This document shows, piece after piece, positions 33,466-42,378 of a stretch of DNA of 64,000 bases. Made by a program: the position numbers and the translations under genes. The number at the start of each line of letters is the position of its first letter. Positions within the stretch are counted from its first letter, which is position 1. The notes beneath the pieces were generated by a model that was not told the DNA's origin, searched no databases, and saw nothing but the letters and a program-made list of their open reading frames with translations. The stretch covers positions 287,730-351,729 of the forward strand of contig NZ_JAMCOJ010000005.1 in assembly GCF_023476645.1 (NCBI RefSeq), given 5' to 3'. The stretch comes from Cellulophaga sp. 20_2_10 (lineage in GTDB: Bacteria > Bacteroidota > Bacteroidia > Flavobacteriales > Flavobacteriaceae).

Positions 33466-33757
33466 ACTCGCGCTCTACTTTACAAATTCTAACTTTATAC
33501 CAAGTATACCATTCTTTGTTCCCTTTTTGTTGGGCTAATTTATGGTCTGCTTGGTTTTTCCAAGTGGCAATAGCCTCTAGACTCTGCCAGTAACTTACCG
33601 TAATACCAACAGATTCCCTAGCGCTTTCTATACCTAAAAAACCAGGTTGTTTTTGGGCCAATTCTTCCATTTGAATAGCCATTTGGTTGTATCCATTATC
33701 TTCAATTGTTTTGGTTGATGTAAAAATTACAGCGTAATATGGTTCGTTATTCTTCAT
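33449..33757 (-). CDS. ABM-domain (antibiotic biosynthesis monooxygenase-like) protein
   Basis: The 102-aa ferredoxin-like-fold protein has the typical YYAVIFTSTK...GYNQMAIQMEELAQKQPGFLGIESARES...YWQSLEAIATWKNQADHKLAQQKGNKEWY pattern of ABM-family proteins (YqjZ-like), which act on quinones, heme or unknown small molecules. It overlaps pbpC by 17 bp, so it is co-transcribed with it although no functional link is known. Confidence 0.85.
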   Translation of the reverse strand: MKNNEPYYAVIFTSTKTIEDNGYNQMAIQMEELAQKQPGFLGIESARESVGITVSYWQSLEAIATWKNQADHKLAQQKGNKEWYTWYKVRICKVEREYEFFN

Positions 33758-33805
33758 TCTATTTAAAAATTACTTTAATACCCATAACAACATCAACCTA
33801 AAAAC

Positions 33806-34162
33806 TTAAACTATATATTGTTTTTCTATAAAGTAGTTTACCAATGCTTCTTTCATAAGAACAGTTTGCTCACCTGCTTTTAATGTTGGCAATTCTTCTT
33901 TTATAATGTAATGTGGCCAGCCTTCTTCATCAAACATCTCAAACTCATAATATCCGTATGGCTCTAATAACCTACAAATTGCAATATGCATTAAGTTTAT
34001 TTTTTCGTCTTTTTTATATGTAGCGTGTGGCTTACCTAATTCTTGTACACCTACCAAGTAAATAATTGCATCTAACTCTAACACATCACCATCTGCAAAT
34101 TGTGCAGATAATTTTTCTATTAGAACATCCCATCTCTCTTTTAATTCGGTATCTCTTGACAT
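33806..34162 (-). CDS. Conserved small cytoplasmic protein, 118 aa
   Basis: An acidic soluble protein with no signal or membrane segment. The central IYLVGVQELGKPHATYKKDEKINLMHIAICRLLEPYGYYEF reads like a small conserved flavobacterial family, but I cannot name it. It is 48 bp upstream of the ABM gene on the same strand and may be in the pbpC operon. Confidence 0.75.
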   Translation of the reverse strand: MSRDTELKERWDVLIEKLSAQFADGDVLELDAIIYLVGVQELGKPHATYKKDEKINLMHIAICRLLEPYGYYEFEMFDEEGWPHYIIKEELPTLKAGEQTVLMKEALVNYFIEKQYIV

Positions 34163-34232
34163 TCTTATAATTACAATTTAGTTCTATTTTCTTCTGTTTT
34201 TCACAAAGATGTAAAGGTACAAATCAATATCC

Positions 34233-34240
34233 TATATTTG
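34233..34240 (+). promoter_or_regulatory. TAnnTTTG -7 box of the CvpA-family gene
   Basis: TATATTTG lies 15 bp before the ATG at 34256, an exact Bacteroidota -7 match. Confidence 0.6.
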
Positions 34241-34255
34241 TAAAAACACTTGAGA

Positions 34256-34771
34256 ATGAATTTTTTAGACATTATTTTAGGGATACTACTAATTTGGGGC
34301 CTTTACAAAGGCATTAAAAACGGACTTTTAATAGAACTTGCTTCTTTAGTTGCCCTTATTGCTGGTATTTATGCTGCTATTCATTTCTCTTATATTATTG
34401 GTAATTACCTTACAGAGAAATGGCAATGGGACCAAAGTACCATTAATATCTCTTCTTCTATTTTAACTTTTATTGTTGTTGTTCTTATTATAAATCTTGT
34501 TGGTAAACTACTTACCAAAGTTGCTAAAGCTGTTATGCTTGGAACCTTAAACCGTTTGGCCGGTGCTATTTTTGGCACTTTAAAAGTGGCTATAATTATT
34601 GGTGCCTTGCTTATCTTTTTAGACAAGGCCAATACTAATTTAAAAATAGTAAAACAAGAAACAATAGAGAGTTCTGCGCTTTACAATCCTGTTAAAAAAA
34701 TTGGCGAGCTTGTGTTTGCTTATGTTATGGAAGAAACTAACACAGAAACTAACACCACAGATACGCTTTAG
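34256..34771 (+). CDS. CvpA family membrane protein
   Basis: ATG at 34256 gives 171 aa (a TTG 6 nt upstream is possible). It has four hydrophobic segments with the CvpA-type MNFLDIILGILLIWGLYKGIKNGLLIEL start and LTKVAKAVMLGTLNRLAGAIFGTLKVAIIIG motif. CvpA proteins are linked to envelope integrity and colicin V export in E. coli, and the molecular function is unclear. The short polar C-terminus is rich in Thr/Asn/Glu. Confidence 0.9.
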   Translation: MNFLDIILGILLIWGLYKGIKNGLLIELASLVALIAGIYAAIHFSYIIGNYLTEKWQWDQSTINISSSILTFIVVVLIINLVGKLLTKVAKAVMLGTLNRLAGAIFGTLKVAIIIGALLIFLDKANTNLKIVKQETIESSALYNPVKKIGELVFAYVMEETNTETNTTDTL

Positions 34772-34808
34772 ATTTATAGTAATGGCCTTTAAAAAAGCCA
34801 TAAAAAAA

Positions 34809-34829
34809 CACCTAAGAAGAACTTAGGTG
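34809..34829 (-). terminator. Terminator of the 168-aa lipoprotein gene
   Basis: CACCTAAG 34809-34816 pairs with CTTAGGTG 34822-34829 around a 5-nt loop. On the minus strand a run of seven T follows after GTG. Confidence 0.85.
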
Positions 34830-34851
34830 CTCTAATTTGCTATACTAAAAT

Positions 34852-35358
34852 TTAATTTTTAGTGTACGTATATGTTACGTTTGTCTCCACAATTTTATTG
34901 TCTATATCTCTTAGATTTACAACATTGCTTACTGTAAAGGCTGTTTCATCTTCATTAACTTCTATTTCTACATTAAAAACAGTACAAGAATTTACAAGAC
35001 TTAATAGGTCTCCAGATAATTGCCAGCTCCCTGTTACACTACTTTTTGACTCACAATCTTCTGCAATATACCCTTGTTTTAAACTAAAAGATCTACTAGA
35101 CAAAAAACTATAAACAGCATCGTTTTGGCAATCTGTGCTTTGACGGTAAATATCTTTTATTGCGTTATCTTCTTGGTCATCTGTTAAGTCTATTGCTACA
35201 CTAGATTCTATTGCTGTTAAGGCCCAAGTACCCTCCAAAACAGTTTCTGTTGCTGTTAAGGTACCTGTAAAATCTGCTATACAATTAGGTTCATTATCTG
35301 TATTACAGTTTAAAAACAAAACACCTAGTAAACAAACACCAATTAACTTAATCTTCAT
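34852..35358 (-). CDS. Lipocalin-like lipoprotein, 168 aa
   Basis: A lipobox (IGVCLLGVLFLNC, Cys18) is followed by a small beta domain with VLEGTWALTAIESS, SVTGSWQLSGDLLSLV and VSNVVNLRD strands, the pattern of flavobacterial lipocalin-like (DUF5004-type) lipoproteins. Several cysteines (about residues 26, 97, 121, 139) could form disulfides. The ligand is unknown. It lies downstream of the macroglobulin gene on the same strand with a 70-bp gap. Confidence 0.75.
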   Translation of the reverse strand: MKIKLIGVCLLGVLFLNCNTDNEPNCIADFTGTLTATETVLEGTWALTAIESSVAIDLTDDQEDNAIKDIYRQSTDCQNDAVYSFLSSRSFSLKQGYIAEDCESKSSVTGSWQLSGDLLSLVNSCTVFNVEIEVNEDETAFTVSNVVNLRDIDNKIVETNVTYTYTKN

Positions 35359-35428
35359 AATTCTTATTTTATATTGTTATATAAGAAGTAGAATCTAAAA
35401 AGATTAAATGGTTGCGTAGAAGTTGCTT

Positions 35429-38400
35429 TTATTTCACAACTTCTACCCAATTACCTTTTGTACGCACTAAGTAATCATGATCGTACATTGCCTCTGCTTG
35501 TACGCCTGGCAAGTAATACGTTCCTAAATAAGATGCGTTTAATAATATTCTAAAGCTTTTTGTTTCATTTTCTCTTAAATCAAAGTAGAAATTAGCTCTG
35601 TCATCTCTTAAATCTGTATGTGTAACATTGTTTTCTGCAAAGTTTCCAAAGTCTGTAAAACGTGTGTTTACAATTTCCCATCCGCTAGGAAAAACCTCTG
35701 TTAAAGCTACATTTTTTAAACTGTTACCAGTTGTGTTTTTAAGAGTTACCTCTGCAACAAAATCTGTTCCTTGTTCTATTTTTGAAGGATCTATAGTGCT
35801 ACCATTTCTAGACTTATAAACTACAGTTGCAGCAAGGTTGTTCTGCACCGCTCTTTCTTCTCCAACTGGTAACTTGCCACTATTTACTAAAGTAACATAA
35901 AGCGTATTGCCTTCGTTATTTTTAAGTGTTATAGAGTTGTTTCCTCTTTTAATAGTTAAGGTTCTATTTGCAAGTGTTTTGCTTGTTGAGATAGTTTCGC
36001 TCTTACCATTAACTTTTATGGTTGCCTTAATGCCTTTACCACCAACTAGGTTCGCAAATTTTGCCATAGCTAATAAACTATATGCTGTACTCTGCGTACT
36101 CATATAATCCTTACTATTTAGCCTTTCTGCAACTGTTAATGCCAATTGCTGAGACTTCACCTTATTTTGCATAAGCACCATAGTCTCTAACGCCATTGCT
36201 CTGTTTCTTTCTGATGAGCCAAAGGTAGAATTATTGTGCCTGTCGTTTGTAAACTCTAACACAGCACTATTCATTAAATTAGTAGCTACAGATTTTTGTC
36301 CAATAAGTGCATACGCAGCTGCTAATCTTAATTTAGATTGGTTAGATAAATCTTTAGATTCTTGTAACCTGTTCATAGATGCTACATCTGCACTACCTGC
36401 CAATGCAAGTGTGTACAAACGGTATGCTTGTGTTAACTCTGTATATCTTCCGCTATTTCTAAATTGTTTTGCTACGTTTTTCTGATAGGTAATCCACTTA
36501 GATTTAAAACCTATTGGTAACACATAACCTTTTTTCTCTGCTTCTAGCATAAAATGGCCAGCATAACTTGTTCCCCAATCGTTAGGATTACTTTGCCCTT
36601 GCCAGTAAGATAAACCACCACTATTGGTTTGAAAACCTGCTAAACGATTTACAGCCATTTCTACATTTTTCTGTACTTCTTCTTTTTTAGCTTTAGGTAT
36701 ATCAAAAATATCCGCTAAAAATAATTGAGGAAAAGCACCAGATGTAGTTTGCTCTACACAACCGTGTGGGTAACGAATTAAGTACTGCATTCTACCATTA
36801 AAATTCATTGCTGGTAAGGTAGACACCTCTATTGCTGCGCTATTTGTACCTGCAACACCAAACGTTTGTAAATCTATTGTTTGCGAACTGTTTGGTTCTA
36901 CTACATAGTTAGATGCATCTGCTGTTACTGGGTTAGGATTTACAACATCTATTGGGATCTCAAAAGACGCTTTTTCTCCTCCACCTGAAGCTTCTACGAT
37001 AACTTTACCAATACCTTTAAAGTCTGATACTTTTAGCACAAAATAAGCCATTTTCTCATCTGGCTGATCAAATGTAAGTGACTTAGTATTGCCCGCTTCT
37101 ATTGTAAATGCTTCGTTGTCCTTAATTTTTATTTTTACGTTCTTAACTTTTTTCTCCATTGCAAAAACAGTCACAGGAAGTATTACAGACTCACCCGGAG
37201 TTATTTTACGTGGTAAAGAAGCTAAAATCATTAATGGTTTACGTACTGGCGTTGTTTTTTCCTCGCTACCGTACGCTTCTTTTTCTGCATCTGCAGCAAC
37301 TACCATAGTTCTAACAGAACCTACATATTTAGGTATTTTAATTTTATGTGCTTTGGTTTTTCCTTTTTCTAATTTAAAAGGTCCTAAATGCACAACCATA
37401 GGCTCAAACCTATTTGCCTTTTTGTTTTTAGCACCTGCCATTTCATCATCACCACCAATAGCAAATACTTGATTAATTCTACCTCCAAAGGCGCCAATTA
37501 CATCATCATAAATATCCCAAGTTTTTACACCCAATGCTTCATTAGCATAAAATGTTCCCCAAGGGTTTGGTGTTTTAAATCTTGTTAAGTCTAATAATCC
37601 TTCGTCTACAATCGCAATTGTATACGTCATCGCTTTCCCATTTACTTCGCCTACATTAACTGTTACTGTTTCTTCTGGGCGCAATACATCTGGCATAGTA
37701 ATTTTTGGCTGTAGCTTTGTTTCTTTATTTTCTACAGAAATTGGAATTACACCATACATTCTAATAGGCAAATCGTTTAACGTAGATGCGTGTGGTTGTA
37801 ATAAAGAAATATGTATAAATACATTTGGCGTGTATTCTTTAGTCATTGCCATAGTAAATTTGGTTTCGCCTTTCTCGGTTTCTACCCAAATAGATTCTAA
37901 TACTTCGCTACCATTTTCTACTGTAACTAAAGCTCTTCCGTTTTCTGAACTTGGAAATGTAAATGTTGCTGTTTCACCTACATTATATTTTTCTTTGTCC
38001 GATGAAAACAATAACATTGTTGCTGCAGAAGGATCGTTCTTTTTAGATTTTCCTGCCCAACCTGGCCAATCTATATAGACTGCTTTACCGGTTGCATGTC
38101 CGCCATCTTCATCTTCAACTCTAACTAAATATCTTCCCCAGTCTGGGTACTTAAGTTCAAACTCAAAGTTACCTTTTCCTTTAGAGTTTGTTGTAATTGT
38201 TTTTTCGTAAACCTTATTTCTATAACCGCTATTTCCGTAGTGTGTTAGGTTGTCTTCAGAAGTATCCCACCACCACCTCCACTGTATTTTGTAGATGGTA
38301 ACTTTTAGGTTTTTAGCTGCTTTAGGTTTTCCGTTTTCATCAACAGAAACCACTTCAAAATTATGTTTTACATCTGTTAACAACATCCCTTTAGACTTAT

Positions 38401-40933
38401 CTCCTTTAGGAGCATTAAGACCTATGTATGTGTTGTAAGGAGAATATGGTTTTGTAAAAACGTCTGTACTAAAATCGCCTCCGTTTTCGTAAACCTTAGT
38501 TACAAAAGCTGCTTGTAACATTCCTGGAGGGTTACCTTCTAACTGTGGATTAATAGAAAAGTTGGCCTTACCTTCTGCATCTATTTTACCACTGTAAACC
38601 ATTTGTTCCTCTGCAGAAAAAGATCTACTAGGATCGTCAAAAACATAACCTGGGTAGTTTTTAAACGCTGTTGTTTTTGTATTAAATTTAGCTGCTATAT
38701 CTGTATTTAAGTTTTTAGCAATTGCACCGTGCAACCACTTAACTTCCATAGTTCCTTTTATTTGCTTACCACCAACAAGGATATCTGCTCCAAAATCGTT
38801 CTTAATTTTTAAACGGTTAGGCTTAATGGTTTCTATCTTAATAGTCTTTGTAAATTCTGCTCCACCAACAGATACTTTTACCAACCAGTCTCCGGTAGGC
38901 ACATCATCATCTGTTTGTACTGGGAAATTATAGAAGTTATTTAAGCTATTTGTTTTTATCTCTCTATGTACAACTTTGTTATACGGGTCTAATAATTCTA
39001 ATTTTACAGGATGATTTGCTGGTAACTTGTTCGCATTATCATTTAAAACAAAAGATAAAAAGATGTTATCTCCAGGACGCCAAACACCACGCTCTGCAAA
39101 GATATATCCTTTAATTCCTTTTTGTAATTTAACTCCGGCTACTTTAAACTTACTAACAGATAGTGCATTACCATCGTTAAGTTTTACATATGTTTTTTGT
39201 CCTTTATGTTCTGCAACTGCAAAAGAGGCAATGCTTTTTGCATCAAAGAAGGAAACTCCTTCTGCACTTGTTGTAACTGTACCTAAAGCGTGTTGTTGGT
39301 AATTGTAAAAGGTAACCTTTGCACCTACAATTGGCTTTGTTGTAACAAGATCTGCAGTAGCAACAAAATAGCTGTTGTTTAACCCTTTCTTAATTGTTAC
39401 ACCAATATCTGTAGCAAGTATATTTACACTCGCTTTTTTATTTCTGTAGTATGATGTATGACAAGGGTTTTCTCTCTCGCTCCAATCATAATCACCATTA
39501 TAATAGTCTTCCGAATAATCCCAATAGCTACTTTCTGCTTCTTCATCAAAAGATTCTTCTTTCTCTTCTTCATCAGAATCAAAATTAGTATCATCACAAG
39601 TATATAAACTGTATTGTGGTTTAAATGAAAACTCTACTCTGTAAATAGCTCCTTTTTCTGGAGTAATTAAATTAGTTAAATCTAAAGCGTGTGCTTGCCA
39701 CTTACCATTGTTTACTGTTAACTTATCTTGAAGTTCTAATTTTTTACCTCCTATTGGTCTTGCAACTCTGCGCAACTCATTACTTCCGTTTAATTCACTT
39801 ACTTGTAAAAACTGAAGTACATTATTTTCATAAATACGAAAAACCTTAACGTCTACTGCTTTTAAGTTAACAGCTTCAAAATTTACTTTTAAATTGGTTG
39901 AAGAAGGCAATATAGTTGCGTTAGACAATACTCTAACTTGTGGCTTAATTTGCTCAAAAGCAATACGCTCTTCAAACTTTTTCTTAAGCTTAACACCATC
40001 TACACTTTGTATACCATCAAAAACTTCTAATAAAACAGAACCAGAATGACTGTCTGACGGGTATACTCTTAATGTATTTCCTTTAATAGAAAATCTTGGA
40101 TTTTCATCGTTCTCTAAAAGTACTAAACCTTTAAAATTTTGACCTTTTTTAAGTGGATCTGAAAAATTTATTTTAACTACAGGGCTTTGGGTTTGCTCTA
40201 CTGTTACATCTAAGATTGAAAAATTATTTTTCCCTGGAATTACAACATCTATCTTACCCTCTGTATCTATATCAAAAGATTTACCGCTATATTCTATAAC
40301 AAGCTTCTCATCTTCCTTGTACCTTTTAATACTATCTAACTTAAACTGAAACTGTGTGCCACTTTCTGGTTGGTTATTATATTTAATTGGTAATTCTTTT
40401 CCTTTATATAAACCTTTTACAAGTTTTTTTGCTGTTTCTAAAGACATTTCATCTGCAGTTCTAACCTGCATATCAATATATTGATACTCTTTGGAGTATG
40501 CTTGCATTGGACTTAGTGTTACACTAAAATCTTGCTTAATTGTATTTACAAAAAAAGCGAACTCCTCCAAATCTTCAGGTACATCTTTATAAATTTCTTT
40601 TAAATTTAACTGAAATGTATATTGAGTATCTTGCTTTAATAGTCCTTTAGGCGCAAAAACAATAGTTTTATCATTTAAAGCTTTTAAAGTTCCATTTACA
40701 CTAGGACTTATCTCCAAAATGTTAGCGTTTAATTCCTTTCCACCTTTCCAGGCTTCTACTGGTTGTGCTAAAACTATTTGTATGGGAGAATTGGTAGAAA
40801 TTATACCATTCGTATACTCCGATACATACTCCACATATTTTTCGGCAGACTCAGCATCTACAACCGTTGTCTTCTTTTTACACCCAAAAAAAAGGGCAAT
40901 TAATAAAACAAACAAAAGGGATTTAGATTTCAT
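35429..40933 (-). CDS. Bacterial alpha-2-macroglobulin (thioester-containing)
   Basis: This 1834-aa lipoprotein (lipid Cys18 in LFVLLIALFFGC) has MG domains with VFAPKGLLKQDTQYTF-type Ig-like segments, a central alpha-2-macroglobulin family region (GYIFAERGVWRPGDNIFLSF), ALRPEETVTVNV-like bait/ANA regions, and the thioester domain with GCVEQ near residue 1392 (C-x-E-Q motif intact) followed by alpha-alpha-barrel repeats. Bacterial A2Ms trap proteases in the periplasm and are partnered with PBP1C. pbpC is 2 kb away on the same strand, with four small genes between. A DEEEKEESFDEEAESS acidic insert (about residue 455) is unusual. Confidence 0.95.
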   Translation of the reverse strand: MKSKSLLFVLLIALFFGCKKKTTVVDAESAEKYVEYVSEYTNGIISTNSPIQIVLAQPVEAWKGGKELNANILEISPSVNGTLKALNDKTIVFAPKGLLKQDTQYTFQLNLKEIYKDVPEDLEEFAFFVNTIKQDFSVTLSPMQAYSKEYQYIDMQVRTADEMSLETAKKLVKGLYKGKELPIKYNNQPESGTQFQFKLDSIKRYKEDEKLVIEYSGKSFDIDTEGKIDVVIPGKNNFSILDVTVEQTQSPVVKINFSDPLKKGQNFKGLVLLENDENPRFSIKGNTLRVYPSDSHSGSVLLEVFDGIQSVDGVKLKKKFEERIAFEQIKPQVRVLSNATILPSSTNLKVNFEAVNLKAVDVKVFRIYENNVLQFLQVSELNGSNELRRVARPIGGKKLELQDKLTVNNGKWQAHALDLTNLITPEKGAIYRVEFSFKPQYSLYTCDDTNFDSDEEEKEESFDEEAESSYWDYSEDYYNGDYDWSERENPCHTSYYRNKKASVNILATDIGVTIKKGLNNSYFVATADLVTTKPIVGAKVTFYNYQQHALGTVTTSAEGVSFFDAKSIASFAVAEHKGQKTYVKLNDGNALSVSKFKVAGVKLQKGIKGYIFAERGVWRPGDNIFLSFVLNDNANKLPANHPVKLELLDPYNKVVHREIKTNSLNNFYNFPVQTDDDVPTGDWLVKVSVGGAEFTKTIKIETIKPNRLKIKNDFGADILVGGKQIKGTMEVKWLHGAIAKNLNTDIAAKFNTKTTAFKNYPGYVFDDPSRSFSAEEQMVYSGKIDAEGKANFSINPQLEGNPPGMLQAAFVTKVYENGGDFSTDVFTKPYSPYNTYIGLNAPKGDKSKGMLLTDVKHNFEVVSVDENGKPKAAKNLKVTIYKIQWRWWWDTSEDNLTHYGNSGYRNKVYEKTITTNSKGKGNFEFELKYPDWGRYLVRVEDEDGGHATGKAVYIDWPGWAGKSKKNDPSAATMLLFSSDKEKYNVGETATFTFPSSENGRALVTVENGSEVLESIWVETEKGETKFTMAMTKEYTPNVFIHISLLQPHASTLNDLPIRMYGVIPISVENKETKLQPKITMPDVLRPEETVTVNVGEVNGKAMTYTIAIVDEGLLDLTRFKTPNPWGTFYANEALGVKTWDIYDDVIGAFGGRINQVFAIGGDDEMAGAKNKKANRFEPMVVHLGPFKLEKGKTKAHKIKIPKYVGSVRTMVVAADAEKEAYGSEEKTTPVRKPLMILASLPRKITPGESVILPVTVFAMEKKVKNVKIKIKDNEAFTIEAGNTKSLTFDQPDEKMAYFVLKVSDFKGIGKVIVEASGGGEKASFEIPIDVVNPNPVTADASNYVVEPNSSQTIDLQTFGVAGTNSAAIEVSTLPAMNFNGRMQYLIRYPHGCVEQTTSGAFPQLFLADIFDIPKAKKEEVQKNVEMAVNRLAGFQTNSGGLSYWQGQSNPNDWGTSYAGHFMLEAEKKGYVLPIGFKSKWITYQKNVAKQFRNSGRYTELTQAYRLYTLALAGSADVASMNRLQESKDLSNQSKLRLAAAYALIGQKSVATNLMNSAVLEFTNDRHNNSTFGSSERNRAMALETMVLMQNKVKSQQLALTVAERLNSKDYMSTQSTAYSLLAMAKFANLVGGKGIKATIKVNGKSETISTSKTLANRTLTIKRGNNSITLKNNEGNTLYVTLVNSGKLPVGEERAVQNNLAATVVYKSRNGSTIDPSKIEQGTDFVAEVTLKNTTGNSLKNVALTEVFPSGWEIVNTRFTDFGNFAENNVTHTDLRDDRANFYFDLRENETKSFRILLNASYLGTYYLPGVQAEAMYDHDYLVRTKGNWVEVVK

Positions 40934-41114
40934 AGAAACTTATTTTTGGTAAAAGTACAGTTAATTAGGACATAGAATACACCCTGTAAACAGGGTAATA
41001 TCTTGTTAAAATAATTAATTATGTTAAGAACGTATTTATTTCCAGTTTTTTATAAACTTTTTATATATCTTAACCATATCATAAACTACTAACGTCCCAT
41101 TTTGTAGATTACGC

Positions 41115-41582
41115 ATGCTAAACAAACCATTTTTTTTATCAATACTATTTTTACTGGTGTTTATAAGTTGCTCTAAAGACAGTACAGACAGCAATTCACT
41201 AACAACCAGCAACAAAGAAATAGAGGCTAAATTATTTACGTTAGTCAACCAACACAGAGAATCTATAGGCCTAATACCACTGGAGCAGAGTAAAATTGCA
41301 CAACAATATGCAAAAGAGCACACGTTGTATATGGTTACTACAGAAGATTTTAGTCACACTAATTTTCAAGAAAGAGCAAAAGCCATATCAGCAAAAACAA
41401 ATGCTAATTATATTGCTGAGAATATTGCCAATAATTATGACACCGCAGAACAAGTAATGCTTAATTGGTTGCAAAGTAGTGACCACAAAGCTAACTTAGA
41501 GGGTGAATACACCCACACAGGGATTAGTGTTATGCACAAACAAGATGGTAATTATTACTTTACTGAATTGTTTTACAAATAA
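41115..41582 (+). CDS. CAP-domain (SCP-like) lipoprotein
   Basis: The 155-aa protein has a lipobox (FLLVFISC, Cys19) and a CAP domain: LVNQHRESIGLIPLEQSKIAQQYAKEHTLYMV, FSHTNFQERA, YIAENIANNYDTAEQVMLNWLQSSDHKANLEGEYTHTGISV with the conserved His/Glu cavity residues, and YYFTELFY. Bacterial CAP proteins occur in the envelope and are linked to peptidoglycan or lipid binding, but the role is undefined. It is divergent from the macroglobulin gene. Confidence 0.88.
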   Translation: MLNKPFFLSILFLLVFISCSKDSTDSNSLTTSNKEIEAKLFTLVNQHRESIGLIPLEQSKIAQQYAKEHTLYMVTTEDFSHTNFQERAKAISAKTNANYIAENIANNYDTAEQVMLNWLQSSDHKANLEGEYTHTGISVMHKQDGNYYFTELFYK

Positions 41583-41692
41583 TATTTTAACCTTTAATAG
41601 TCTCAATATTTCTTTTTTAGATGAGAACATAAGGTAACAATACTTTATAAAAATCTTACATCCTTAAGCTGTATAAAACTATTTTCTTTTCT

Positions 41693-41700
41693 TAAATTTG
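41693..41700 (+). promoter_or_regulatory. TAnnTTTG -7 box of haaO
   Basis: TAAATTTG lies 31 bp before the haaO ATG and matches the -7 consensus exactly. Confidence 0.55.
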
Positions 41701-41731
41701 ATGAGCACTTAGCTTAAAAACGAAAAGAATT

Positions 41732-42274
41732 ATGTCTATAAAAGCACCTTTTAATTTAAACAAATGGATCTCTGAAAATAGAGATACTCTTAAACCACCT
41801 GTTGGTAATAAAAATTTATATAAAGACGCTGGTGATTATATAGTTATGGTGGTAGCTGGCCCCAACGCCAGAAAAGACTATCATTACAATGAAACTGAAG
41901 AGCTTTTTTACCAATTAGAAGGTACCATAGAAGTGCACATACAAGAAGATGGTGAAAAAAAAACAATGCAACTTGGTCCAGGGGATATGTATTTACACCC
42001 AGCAAAAGTACCACACTCGCCTGTGCGTCATAAAGACTCTATTGGCTTAGTAATAGAAAGAAAGCGTAACAAGCTTGGTGTAGATGATGGTTTGCTTTGG
42101 TATTGTGATAATTGCAACCACAAGTTGTATGAAGCCTACTTTACACTTAACGATATAGAAAAAGATTTTCTAGGTCATTTTAAAACATTCTACGGCTCTC
42201 AAGAGCACCGTACTTGTGATAATTGTGGTACTGTAATGCCTGTAGATACAAGGTATATGGCAGATGAAGATTAG
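41732..42274 (+). CDS. haaO: 3-Hydroxyanthranilate 3,4-dioxygenase
   Basis: The enzyme opens 3-hydroxyanthranilate in the kynurenine route of tryptophan breakdown and quinolinate/NAD synthesis. The 180-aa cupin has the iron ligands H51, E57 and H95 at positions identical to the well-studied bacterial enzyme, plus the substrate-binding region RKDYHYNETEELFYQ. The C-terminus carries the rubredoxin-like pair of CxxC motifs (CDNC twice). The next gene, an aldehyde dehydrogenase, follows 104 bp later with its own promoter. Other kynurenine genes are not in the window. Confidence 0.96.
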   Translation: MSIKAPFNLNKWISENRDTLKPPVGNKNLYKDAGDYIVMVVAGPNARKDYHYNETEELFYQLEGTIEVHIQEDGEKKTMQLGPGDMYLHPAKVPHSPVRHKDSIGLVIERKRNKLGVDDGLLWYCDNCNHKLYEAYFTLNDIEKDFLGHFKTFYGSQEHRTCDNCGTVMPVDTRYMADED

Positions 42275-42307
42275 TAAATTTTGCATCCCAAAACCAACAC
42301 TTTAGTT

Positions 42308-42340
42308 TTGTTAAACAAAGCACATTTATTTGTAACTTTG
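42308..42340 (+). promoter_or_regulatory. Bacteroidota promoter of the ALDH gene (TTG...TAACTTTG)
   Basis: A -7 box TAACTTTG at 42333-42340 is preceded by TTG at 42308-42310 with 22-bp spacing, within the range expected for -33/-7 promoters. It is 38 bp before the ATG at 42379. Confidence 0.65.
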
Positions 42341-42378
42341 TGAGAAACACAACAATTTTTAATATAAAAGTTATAAAA

